Assembly: GCA_963780345.1 (NCBI GenBank)
Contig: CAWABU010000011.1
Coordinates: 124,001 to 188,000 of the forward strand
Direction: 5' to 3'
Source: PALSA-693 sp963780345
Lineage (GTDB): Bacteria; Actinomycetota; Acidimicrobiia; Acidimicrobiales; Palsa-688
Length of the DNA: 64,000 bases
The notes under the pieces: generated by a model
Databases searched by the model: none
What the model was told of the DNA's origin: nothing
What the model saw: the letters and a program-made list of their open reading frames with translations, nothing else
Position numbers and translations under genes: made by a program
Part shown: piece by piece, positions 26,764 through 34,745 of the stretch
How positions within the stretch are numbered: the stretch's first letter is position 1
How the letters are laid out: every line of letters starts with the position of its first letter

Positions 26764-27618
26764 TCAGTAGTCGCCCCAGCGGGCGTGGCGCTCTTCGAGG
26801 GCGGCGTGCAGGCCCTTCTCGCGCAAGGTCTGGATGAATCCGCCTTCGATTCTTTGTGACCCCGAGAGCGCCATGATGTCGTTGCCTGCCGACAGCGCGG
26901 TGCGGATGCCCATGATCTCGTAGGTGCGATTGATCTGGCGCTTGGACATGGCCAGGATCTGGGGCGGAACGAGCGCCACCCGCTGGGCCAGCTTGGTCGT
27001 GAACTCGTCCAGCTCGGCCTCGGGCACCGAGTAGTTGGCCAGACCGAGCTCGACCGCTTCCTTGCCGGAGAGGGCGTCGCCGGTGAAGATCATCTCCTTG
27101 GCTTTGCGCATCGGAAGGTGCCAGGGGAACCAGCAGTTGTCGGGGGGCGACATGTCCCGCACGGGCGGGTACCCGATCTGCAGGTCGTCGGCCACGACGA
27201 AGAGGTCGCAGTACGACGCCAGCTCGCTGCCCCCGGCGAGGCAATATCCGTGCGCCTGGGCGATCACCACCTTGGTCAGGTCCCAGATCATGAAGTAGCC
27301 GGCGTTGAGGTGCCGCGGCCACTGGCCGGGCCCGGGCACCAGCGGCCCGACGTCGGGGAGCTCATACCCCTGGTTGCCCGCCCCGAGGTCGTACCCGGCG
27401 CTGAAGCACCGGCCGGCCCCCTTGATGATGATGACCGAGACGTCCGGGTTGGTCTCGGCGACCCGCAGGGCGTGGAACACCTCGCCTCGAAGCTGGTGGC
27501 GCAAAGCGTTCATTTTCTCCGGACGATTGAGGATGATCCGGGCCAACGGAGGCTCGACCTCGTAAATGATGTCGGTGTATTCCAGTGGACTCTCGTAATA
27601 CGAGTGGTCTGTCGGCAT
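26764..27618 (-). CDS. crotonase-fold protein (enoyl-CoA hydratase/isomerase family)
   Basis: A 284-residue crotonase-superfamily member. It has ARIILNRPEKMNAL, the oxyanion-hole strands KGAGRCFSAGYDLG and AHGYCLAGGSELA, and a long loop (LPDVGPLVPGPGQWPRH). Glu at the position of rat Glu144 is kept (GGSELA) but the second catalytic Glu is replaced (YPPVRD), so a simple hydratase is doubtful. ATG 27618 was chosen; GAGAAGGG lies upstream, and GTG or TTG just ahead are possible. Divergent from the SCP2-PhyH gene. Confidence 0.85.
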   Translation of the reverse strand: MPTDHSYYESPLEYTDIIYEVEPPLARIILNRPEKMNALRHQLRGEVFHALRVAETNPDVSVIIIKGAGRCFSAGYDLGAGNQGYELPDVGPLVPGPGQWPRHLNAGYFMIWDLTKVVIAQAHGYCLAGGSELASYCDLFVVADDLQIGYPPVRDMSPPDNCWFPWHLPMRKAKEMIFTGDALSGKEAVELGLANYSVPEAELDEFTTKLAQRVALVPPQILAMSKRQINRTYEIMGIRTALSAGNDIMALSGSQRIEGGFIQTLREKGLHAALEERHARWGDY

Positions 27619-27782
27619 CACGCCCAACCCTTCTCTCGATAGCGTTCATCAGCGACCAGCGCACCCGGCCGGGGCCCCGATCTCAGTCAGACGCGCCCGG
27701 ACGGCGCAAGCCCCGGCCCCGCGACGCCGGTGGTGCGGTTGTGCTGGAATGGGCGCAGCGGCTGCAGGACCGGGAGGGACGG

Positions 27783-29078
27783 ATGTACACGCTGCCCCAT
27801 CAGTTCGAGTTTCTGAGCGACGAGTGGCTGGCTGAGGCTCGGGCCTATCTCGAACGTGCGATCCAGGCCCATCCCGGCGTGGGCCCGTTCTCGGTGAGTG
27901 AGTGCTTCACGGACGCCCCGCCGCACCTGCGCTTTCCGGACGACGTCGCCAGCTGGAGCTTCTCCTTCGACGGGCGATCGCTGACGGTGGGGCGTGAGAC
28001 CCGCCCTGACGCCGACATGGTCGTGGAGGGCGACTACCAGGCGGCCCTCACCGCCGCCCAGCGGGTCGGGCTCACCGCCCCGGGGGCGACCGCGGCGATG
28101 GGGCGCGAGCTGGCGCGGCAGTTCGGGACCGGCGCCCTGGCCATCAGAGGGCGCATGGAGGACCCTCGCGCCGCCGAAGTGCTGGCCCATCTTCACGATC
28201 ATCTCGGCCGGCGGACCGTCGAGAACCCTGACCTCTACCACCGGGCCTCCCGGCAGGGCCTGCTCGGCCACGTGGCCGAGGTGGAGGAGCAGGGCTACAC
28301 CGTGCTGGAAACGGCGATTTCCCCCGAGTTTGCCGACCAGCTCCGCGACGCCACCCTGCAGGCCCTTTCCGATCAGAGCGTCTCGTCCCTCCAGTGGATG
28401 CTCTACCAGGGCCGGCCGTTTGAGCTGCTGGCCCAGCACCCGCAGCTGATGACCCTCATCGACGCATCGCTCGGGCGGGGGGCGGTGATCGCCTCGCTGT
28501 CCGCCATCCGCCGGGGTCCCGGCCCGGGTTCGATTCCGCTGCACAACGACTACGCCCAGGTGCCCGAACCCTACCCGGAGTACGCCCTCACCGGAGTGGG
28601 CGTCTGGTCCCTCGAGGACTGGACCGTGGCCTCGGGCCCGACCTGGGTCGTCCCGGGTACCCATCGTTTACGCCGGCCGCCACGGCCCGGTGAGGACGTG
28701 AAGGGGGGTATTCCGATCGAGATGCCCAAAGGATCGGTCGTCTTCTTTACCGAAGCCCTGTGGCACTGGCAGGGTGAGCGCTCGGAGCCCGGGGAACGGG
28801 TCACGCTGCACTGGCACTTCAATCGGGGCATCCTGCGCAGCCTCGAGCCGAAGAAAGTGGATCCGCAAATGCTGCATCGCAACTCGCCCCGGCTCGGCGA
28901 GATGCTCGGTGAGGACGACTGGTTCGACAAGATGGACGGCATCGGACGGGATCACCTCCGCTTCGCCCATATGCGACATCTACAGGCGTTTACGAACCAG
29001 CAGAAGGCTGTCATTCTCCAGGAGACCGCAGGCCTTCTCCAGGGGGCCGGCGCATCGGTGACGGCAGGGGCCGACTGA
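27783..29078 (+). CDS. SCP2-like domain fused to phytanoyl-CoA dioxygenase (PhyH) domain
   Basis: A 431-residue fusion. Residues about 20-125 resemble a sterol-carrier (SCP2) lipid-binding domain (SWSFSFDGRSLTVGRE, PDADMVVEGDYQAAL). Residues about 160-390 are a PhyH-type Fe(II)/2-oxoglutarate dioxygenase: HND (His and Asp about 254 and 256), distal His in LWHWQGER (about 326) and a 2-oxoglutarate-binding Arg candidate in GERVTL. It probably hydroxylates a long or branched acyl-CoA delivered by the SCP2 part. ATG 27783 follows GGGAGG. Its stop overlaps the next crotonase start (TGATG). Confidence 0.82.
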   Translation: MYTLPHQFEFLSDEWLAEARAYLERAIQAHPGVGPFSVSECFTDAPPHLRFPDDVASWSFSFDGRSLTVGRETRPDADMVVEGDYQAALTAAQRVGLTAPGATAAMGRELARQFGTGALAIRGRMEDPRAAEVLAHLHDHLGRRTVENPDLYHRASRQGLLGHVAEVEEQGYTVLETAISPEFADQLRDATLQALSDQSVSSLQWMLYQGRPFELLAQHPQLMTLIDASLGRGAVIASLSAIRRGPGPGSIPLHNDYAQVPEPYPEYALTGVGVWSLEDWTVASGPTWVVPGTHRLRRPPRPGEDVKGGIPIEMPKGSVVFFTEALWHWQGERSEPGERVTLHWHFNRGILRSLEPKKVDPQMLHRNSPRLGEMLGEDDWFDKMDGIGRDHLRFAHMRHLQAFTNQQKAVILQETAGLLQGAGASVTAGAD

Positions 29079-29860
29079 TGGCCGGGGCGAGCTACGAGAC
29101 CATCCGCTGCGAGACCGAAGGCGGCCTGGCCCGGGTCACCCTCAACCGGCCTGATCGTTTGAACGGTATGACCAACCAGATGCTTCGGGAGACCTACGAG
29201 GCGCTCACGGGCCTGGCCGCCGACAGCAGCATCCGGGTGCTGGTCCTGACCGGCGAAGGCAGGGGGTTCTGCCCGGGTGCCGACCTGACCCACTTCACCT
29301 CCGGCGAGGCGGACGAGCCCCTGTCGGCCCGACAATTCCAGGTCACCACCCTGTTCCACGAGATCCCCGCCGTGACCGTGGCCGCCATCAATGGGGCCTG
29401 TGCCGGAGCGGGTCTCGGCTGGGCCGTGGCCTGCGACCTGCGGGTCATGGCCGCCTCGGCCAAGATGAACACCGCCTTTCTCGACGTCGCCGTCGCCGGG
29501 GACATGGGGCTGCCGTGGACCCTCCCTCGCGTGGTCGGCGCGGCCAAGGCGCGCGAGCTGTCGTTCCTGCCCGGCCGGTTCGGCGCCGACGAGGCCCTCC
29601 GGATCGGCCTGGTGGCGCGGGTCTTCCCTGACGACTCCTTCCGGGATGAGACCGAGGCCATCGTGCAGCGGCTGCTGGCCGCCTCGCCCCGCGCCCTCGT
29701 GACCATGAAGGCCAACTACCTGGCGGCCGAACGCATGAGCTTCTCCGATTTCATCGCCGTCGAATCCGAACGGCATATGGTCGTGTCGGCGAGCGCCGAC
29801 ACCGCAGAGGCGTTTCGGGCCTTCGTCGAGAAACGGCCACCAAACTTTGCTCGCAACTGA
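29078..29860 (+). CDS. crotonase-fold protein without either hydratase glutamate
   Basis: A 260-residue member of the enoyl-CoA hydratase/isomerase family, translationally coupled to the SCP2-PhyH gene. Oxyanion-hole blocks GEGRGFCPGADL and INGACAGAGLG are present. The two hydratase Glu positions are replaced (GAGLGWA for GGCELA, and TAFLDV for QPEI). AVAGDMGLPWTL carries an Asp that may act instead. It may be an isomerase, a hydrolase or a hydratase variant acting on the 2-hydroxyacyl chain. Confidence 0.86.
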   Translation: MAGASYETIRCETEGGLARVTLNRPDRLNGMTNQMLRETYEALTGLAADSSIRVLVLTGEGRGFCPGADLTHFTSGEADEPLSARQFQVTTLFHEIPAVTVAAINGACAGAGLGWAVACDLRVMAASAKMNTAFLDVAVAGDMGLPWTLPRVVGAAKARELSFLPGRFGADEALRIGLVARVFPDDSFRDETEAIVQRLLAASPRALVTMKANYLAAERMSFSDFIAVESERHMVVSASADTAEAFRAFVEKRPPNFARN

Positions 29861-29913
29861 ACCCCCGGCCAACAAGAAGTACAGAGCCGACAAGCACACA
29901 GGAGGTCCGACAA

Positions 29914-30684
29914 ATGTGGATCCGGCTCCGCCAGGTAGCCCTCGTGGCGCGAAATCTCGAGGACGTTCTCGACGACCTGAACGCCACGTTCGGCCTCGAG
30001 GTCGCCTACCGTGATCCGGGGGTGGCGACCTTCGGGCTGCAAAATGCCGTCTTGCCCGTCGGGACGCAATTCATCGAGGTCGTGTCGCCGGTGCAGGAGG
30101 GCACGGCGGCCGGCCGCCAGCTCGACCGGCGCGGCGGTGACGGTGGCTACATGGTGATCACCCACACCGATGACGATGGGCCCGTCCGCCAGCGCGTGGA
30201 CGAGCTTGGCATACGGACCCCCATCCGGTCTCAGGGGGACAGCTACCACGTGATGCAGCTGCATCCCCGGGACACCGGCGGCTCGTTTTTCGAGATCGAC
30301 TGGCAGCAGGGGGGTGAAGATCCCTTTGGGCCATGGGAACCGGCGGGTCCCGACTGGCAGAAGGCCAGGCGCACCGAGATCGTCGACGGCATTCGCGGCC
30401 TTGACCTGGAGGCGACCGATCCCGAGCGGGTCGCCGCCCGCTGGAGCCAGATCACGGAAATTCCCGTCGAGGCGCAAGACGATGTTCCCGTGTTGCCCTT
30501 CGACAACGCCGTCATCCGCTTCCTGCCACCCGGAGCGGACGGGCCGGCCAAATCCGGCGACACCATCGTCGGTGTCGATCTGGTGGCGGTCGACGCCGCC
30601 GCCGCGCTGGCAGCCGCGGCGGAGCGGGGGTTGCCGGTCGAGGACGATACGGTCACGATCTGCGGGATCCGGTTCCGGCTCTAG
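29914..30684 (+). CDS. VOC-superfamily (glyoxalase-like) protein
   Basis: A 256-residue two-module VOC protein: WIRLRQVALVARNLEDVLDD with FGLEVAYRDPG as the first beta-alpha-beta unit, FFEIDWQQ as a metal-ligand-like Glu strand, and a shorter second unit from about residue 160. It may be a glyoxalase, an extradiol-type enzyme or a binding protein. A strong AGGAGGTC ribosome site precedes the ATG. The stop TAG is formed by the terminal CTAG of repeat copy c. Confidence 0.83.
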   Translation: MWIRLRQVALVARNLEDVLDDLNATFGLEVAYRDPGVATFGLQNAVLPVGTQFIEVVSPVQEGTAAGRQLDRRGGDGGYMVITHTDDDGPVRQRVDELGIRTPIRSQGDSYHVMQLHPRDTGGSFFEIDWQQGGEDPFGPWEPAGPDWQKARRTEIVDGIRGLDLEATDPERVAARWSQITEIPVEAQDDVPVLPFDNAVIRFLPPGADGPAKSGDTIVGVDLVAVDAAAALAAAAERGLPVEDDTVTICGIRFRL

Positions 30685-30792
30685 CGGGCTGCCTGCGAAC
30701 TCGACGCCGGAAACTCGCAGCCTGGTGTCGTCGTGCGACCAGGCGTTCTGACTGCCGAGTTTCCGGCGTCGAGTTTCTGGCCGGCCCATTAG
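30681..30792. repeat. 112-bp CTAG-ended palindromic element, copy c
   Basis: The same element as copies a, b and d. Left end CTAG (30681-30684) contains the stop codon of the VOC gene; right end TTAG (30789-30792). The outer arms and inner CCTGGT / ACCAGG hairpin are conserved. It lies between convergent genes (30684 and 30811). Confidence 0.88.
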
Positions 30793-30810
30793 CCGGCGCC
30801 GACCCGTCCC

Positions 30811-33273
30811 TCACTCCAGGGCTTCGGCCGCATACAGATCGGTGATCCGGTCCTCGCCGTAGCCGAGCATTTCCGACAGGACGGCGTAGGTATCGCCGCC
30901 CACGGCGGCGATGCGCCCCTGGACGGACCCCGGCGTTCGAGAGAGCTTGAACCTCGGGCCTTCCACGTGCACCACGTCGTGCAGCTCGTGATCAATCAGG
31001 ACAAAATGGCCGCGATGGAGGAGCTGGTGGTCGGTGAAGCACTCCAGGCTGCTCTGAACGGCATGGGCGGCGATGCCCTCGCTCCGAAGGAGCCGGGCCG
31101 CGGTCTGGGCATTGAGAGTGGCGGTCGACCGGGCCAGCTCGGCGTCGACCTCGTCGGCGCGGGCCAGCCGCCCGGCCACCGACGTCAAGCCCGGATCGCC
31201 GGCCAGGTCGGGGCGGCGGAGCAAGGTGCAGAGGGCCTTCCACTGCTGATCGGACTGGCAGGCGATCGCAATCCACTGGTCGTCGCCGGCAGCCGGGTAC
31301 ACCCCGTGCGGCGCCAGGTCGGCATCGCGATTGCCCTGCCGTCCCCTTCCGGTCCCGCCGATGGCGTGGCTCACGATGATCGGGCCGAGGAACTGCATGG
31401 ACGCTTCGGCCTGGGAGAGGTCGATGTACTGGCCCTCGCCGGTGCGGTCGCGGTGGTCCAGAGCGGCGAGGAGCGCCGCCAGGCCATATCGAGGCGACAC
31501 ATAGTCGGTATAGGCACCAAACGGTCCGGCCGGGCCCCGGTCGGGCCAGCCGGTCGGGTCGTAAAAGCCGGCGAAGGCGGCGCCGAGGTTGCCGAAGCCG
31601 GCGTAGTCGGCCAGCGGTCCGCTCTGGCCCATCAAACAGCTCGAGATCATGACCACGCCGGGATTAACCCGCCGGATGTCCTCGTAGCCGAGACCCCAGG
31701 CTCGCATGACCCGGGGCGAGAACGATTCCGTCACGACATCCGCCCATCGGATCAGGTCGTCGATCACCCCCCGGGCTTCCGGTTTGGCCACGTTGATGGC
31801 GCAGTTCAACTTGCCGGCGTTCATGTTGAAAAAGAGGCCGGATCGCTCGGGCTCCGGGATGTTGTCGAGGAACGGTGAGATGGTCCGAGCCGTTTCCGTC
31901 CGCGTCGCCGACTCGACCCGCACCACGGTGGCGCCGTAGTCGGCCAGGACCCTGGTGATGGCCGGTCCGGCCATCACCCACATCAGGTCGAGCACCTTCA
32001 GGCCCTCCAGGGCCGAGCGGGCGGCGGCGCCGCCTGCCACCGGAGCTGCCACCTGCCGGGCCGGTTCGCTGGTGACGGATTCGGTGTGCTCGCCCAGCCG
32101 CGGCGGCCGCCCCATCCGGGCCAGAGGGGTCGCCGACAACTGCGCCATCGGGCCGGGAGCGCGGATGGGCTGGTCGGACAGCGACGGATCCTCGACAAAA
32201 TCCCAGAACTCCCGGTCGGCCAGCTGTTCGCTGGTGGCGAGGTCCTCGAGGGTGCTGACCGGGGCAATCAGCAGGCGCCGGTGGAGGGCGGTGTCGAGCA
32301 GTTCCGCCTTGGTCTTGGTGCGGGTGAAGGCCTCGACCACGCCCTGGACCCGCCGGTATTCGTCGAGCGGCTCCTCGCCGCTTGCGAGCAGCAGGCCGTA
32401 AGCAATCCAGTCCTTGTCGCGAGTGGCCTCGTCGCACCCCCCTTCCTCGTAGATCCACTCCATGAAACGGGCCGTAAACGGTCCGATGGCTGGCCCGAAC
32501 AGGAAGGTGATCGACACGTGACCATCCCGACAGGGAAAGACCAGTCGGACCTCGAGGTCACCGGCCCGAACGCCACCCGCCGCTCGCTGGGGCACAGGGC
32601 AGCGAAGGGGCACCGAGAGCACAGTGGATTGCGTTGCTTGCAAGCAGGATTGCTGAGCCGAGACGTCGACGTGCTGGCCCAGGCCGGACGAGCGGCGCTC
32701 GTGGAGCGCCATCAGGGCTCCGGTGGCGGCGTCGGCGCCCGCGTGCAGAAAGGCCTGCGGGATGCTGACCCGAACCGGCGGGCGGTCGGCGTCGCCGGTG
32801 AGGGCCAGCGTCATCGCCGAGGCCATCACCGTCAGATCCGTTGCCGGCCAGCTCGATTTCGGGCCGTCCTGCCCAAATGCGGTGATCGACACGTAGACCA
32901 GCGCCGGGTTGATGGCGGCCAGGTCGTGGTAGCCGAGCCCGAGCGACCGGAGCTCACCTGGGAGGCCCGATTCGATCAACACGTCCGCGCCTGCTGCCAG
33001 GTCCCGCAGGGTGTCACGCCCCGATCCTGTCGCCAGGTCCAGTACCACGGACTTCTTTCCCCGGTTGTAGGACCAATGGCTGAGCGATTGGCGACTGTCC
33101 TCCGGCCCCGGCGACCACGGTCCGAGCGACCGTGAGCGAGAGCCTTCAGTGGGCTCGACCAGGATGACCTCCGCGCCCAGGCTGGCCAGCAGGGCGCCCG
33201 CCAGCTGGCCTCGTTCATCGGTGAGATCAAGAACCCGATACACGGTCAGCGGACCGGCGCTGGCACTTGCCAT
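30811..33273 (-). CDS. tandem-domain CaiB/BaiF CoA-transferase fusion
   Basis: An 820-residue protein of two family III domains: residues about 8-395 (YRVLDLTDERGQLAGALLAS onward) and about 418-820 (LEGLKVLDLMWVMAGPAITR onward), with an Ala-rich linker. Domain 1 has Phe at the catalytic Asp position (IPQAFLHAG). Domain 2 keeps Asp (AYTDYVSP), 21 residues before TGEGQYID. It has the same architecture and asymmetry as the protein at 4370. GAGGGGGAAC precedes ATG 33273. Divergent from an alcohol dehydrogenase across a 244-bp control region. Confidence 0.92.
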   Translation of the reverse strand: MASASAGPLTVYRVLDLTDERGQLAGALLASLGAEVILVEPTEGSRSRSLGPWSPGPEDSRQSLSHWSYNRGKKSVVLDLATGSGRDTLRDLAAGADVLIESGLPGELRSLGLGYHDLAAINPALVYVSITAFGQDGPKSSWPATDLTVMASAMTLALTGDADRPPVRVSIPQAFLHAGADAATGALMALHERRSSGLGQHVDVSAQQSCLQATQSTVLSVPLRCPVPQRAAGGVRAGDLEVRLVFPCRDGHVSITFLFGPAIGPFTARFMEWIYEEGGCDEATRDKDWIAYGLLLASGEEPLDEYRRVQGVVEAFTRTKTKAELLDTALHRRLLIAPVSTLEDLATSEQLADREFWDFVEDPSLSDQPIRAPGPMAQLSATPLARMGRPPRLGEHTESVTSEPARQVAAPVAGGAAARSALEGLKVLDLMWVMAGPAITRVLADYGATVVRVESATRTETARTISPFLDNIPEPERSGLFFNMNAGKLNCAINVAKPEARGVIDDLIRWADVVTESFSPRVMRAWGLGYEDIRRVNPGVVMISSCLMGQSGPLADYAGFGNLGAAFAGFYDPTGWPDRGPAGPFGAYTDYVSPRYGLAALLAALDHRDRTGEGQYIDLSQAEASMQFLGPIIVSHAIGGTGRGRQGNRDADLAPHGVYPAAGDDQWIAIACQSDQQWKALCTLLRRPDLAGDPGLTSVAGRLARADEVDAELARSTATLNAQTAARLLRSEGIAAHAVQSSLECFTDHQLLHRGHFVLIDHELHDVVHVEGPRFKLSRTPGSVQGRIAAVGGDTYAVLSEMLGYGEDRITDLYAAEALE

Positions 33274-33344
33274 GTTCCCCCTCGCAGTACTCTTTCCCTG
33301 GTCAGATCAGGGGTGCAACGATTGGCTGTGCACGGTATCCGAGA

Positions 33345-33360
33345 CTGAGCGATCGTTCAA
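33345..33360. promoter_or_regulatory. candidate TetR-type operator
   Basis: CTGAGCGATCGTTCAA resembles the 16-bp sites near the TetR at 48235 (such as CTGGACGGTCGTTAAG at 50275), matching at 10 or 11 positions. It sits between the divergent CoA-transferase fusion and the alcohol dehydrogenase. Confidence 0.35.
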
Positions 33361-33517
33361 TCGGCGGGCCCCGCGCCGGCTCAGCAGGATCCGCCTGGCG
33401 TTCGAGTTGCAGGCCTACCGGGTTGTCGGCGGCCCCGACGGGGAGAAGCCGGACCGGCTAGGGTCGGTTGGGCGGTGATCGATACAGGATCACCAACGAG
33501 AGAAAGGCCAACCGCGA

Positions 33518-34612
33518 ATGACCACGCCCGCACGAGTCGTCGTCGTCCCCGCTGGCCCGGGCCCATTGCGGGTCGACAACGTGGAGCTGCCGGACCCCGG
33601 ACCACGGCAGGTCGTCGTCCGCCAGTTCGCCAGCGGCGTCTGCCACTCCCAGCTGCACCAGATGCACGGTCCGCGCCAGGCGCCGGCGGTTCTCGGCCAC
33701 GAATCGACCGGTGTCGTCGTCGCTGCCGGTCGCGAGGTCACTCATGTGAAAGAAGGCGACCGCGTCATGGTTACCTGGGTGCCGCGGCGCCCGGACCTGC
33801 CGGGCCGGCCGGCGCCGGCGACGTTGCAGCTGCCCGACGGAACGACGGCGGTGTCGCAAAACGTGTTCACCTGGGCGGACAACACCATCGCGGACGAGCG
33901 CTTCGTCGTCCCGCTGCGTGAGGACGTCAAGACCGACGTCACGGCCATCATCGGGTGTGCGGTCATGACCGGTGCCGGCGCCGTGTACCACACCGCGGGC
34001 GTCCAGGCCGGCCAGAGCGTGGCGGTGTTCGGCGTCGGCGGCGTCGGGCTATCCGCGGTGGTGGCGGCGAAGGTCGTCAATGCCAATCCGATCATCGCTG
34101 TCGACCTGCAGGACGACAAGCTCGAGATGGCCCGCCGCTTCGGGGCGACCCACACGGTCAACGCGTCCGCCGGCGATGCCGTGGAGCAGGTGCGGGCCCT
34201 GACCACAGATCCGGACCACACCGACATGCTCGGTAACCCCGTCGCCGGCGTAGATTTCGCCTTTGACTGCATTGGCGTCAAGGCGACCATGGAGCAGATC
34301 GTCCCGGCCGCCCGCTCCGGCGTGTTTGGGGCGACGCGTGGTGGCGCCGGCGTACTGGTGGGCGTCCCGCAAGCTTCCCTCGAACTCGACCCTCGCGACA
34401 TGCTGCTCAACGAGAAGAAGTTCATGGGCAGCCTGGGCGGCTCGTGCGAGCCCGAGCGGGATTTCCCGATGTTCCTGGACTGGTATGGCGACGGCCGCCT
34501 CGACCTTGACGCCCTCGTCACGGCGCGCTATCCGATCGAGGACATCAATAAGGCGACCACCGATCTCGAGGAGGGGCGGATCTTCGGCCGGTCAATTCTC
34601 GTCTTCGACTGA
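33518..34612 (+). CDS. zinc-dependent alcohol dehydrogenase (MDR) without structural-zinc loop
   Basis: A 364-residue medium-chain dehydrogenase. Catalytic zinc ligands are in GVCHSQLH and GHES, with IIGCAVMTGAGAV as the third. The Rossmann motif is VFGVGGVGLSAV and a basic/acidic NAD-type end follows (AVDLQ). The four-Cys structural zinc lobe of class I and III ADHs is missing; in its place is a proline-rich stretch (PRRPDLPGRPAP). It would interconvert an alcohol and aldehyde and may be mycofactocin- or NAD-linked. AGAGAAAGG lies upstream of ATG 33518. The stop touches an inverted-repeat element. Confidence 0.88.
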   Translation: MTTPARVVVVPAGPGPLRVDNVELPDPGPRQVVVRQFASGVCHSQLHQMHGPRQAPAVLGHESTGVVVAAGREVTHVKEGDRVMVTWVPRRPDLPGRPAPATLQLPDGTTAVSQNVFTWADNTIADERFVVPLREDVKTDVTAIIGCAVMTGAGAVYHTAGVQAGQSVAVFGVGGVGLSAVVAAKVVNANPIIAVDLQDDKLEMARRFGATHTVNASAGDAVEQVRALTTDPDHTDMLGNPVAGVDFAFDCIGVKATMEQIVPAARSGVFGATRGGAGVLVGVPQASLELDPRDMLLNEKKFMGSLGGSCEPERDFPMFLDWYGDGRLDLDALVTARYPIEDINKATTDLEEGRIFGRSILVFD

Positions 34613-34729
34613 GTGCTCCGCAGCGAAACTACGCTCACGTGTCCTTGATGAATAGCATTACGAGCGAAACGAGACTTACCATGGTCAGCGAATCAGCGAC
34701 AGGTGAGCGTAGTTTCGTTCTGCAGCACT
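34612..34729. repeat. 118-bp inverted-repeat element
   Basis: 27-bp arms (34612-34638 and 34703-34729) match at 23 positions and share GAAACTACGCTCAC exactly. The ends read AGTGCT and AGCACT. ACTGAGTG occurs at both borders (34608-34615 and 34727-34734), a possible target duplication. It overlaps the dehydrogenase stop codon by one base and ends 16 bp before the next gene's start. It has no coding capacity. Confidence 0.72.
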
Positions 34730-34745
34730 GAGTGGGACGCGGCCG

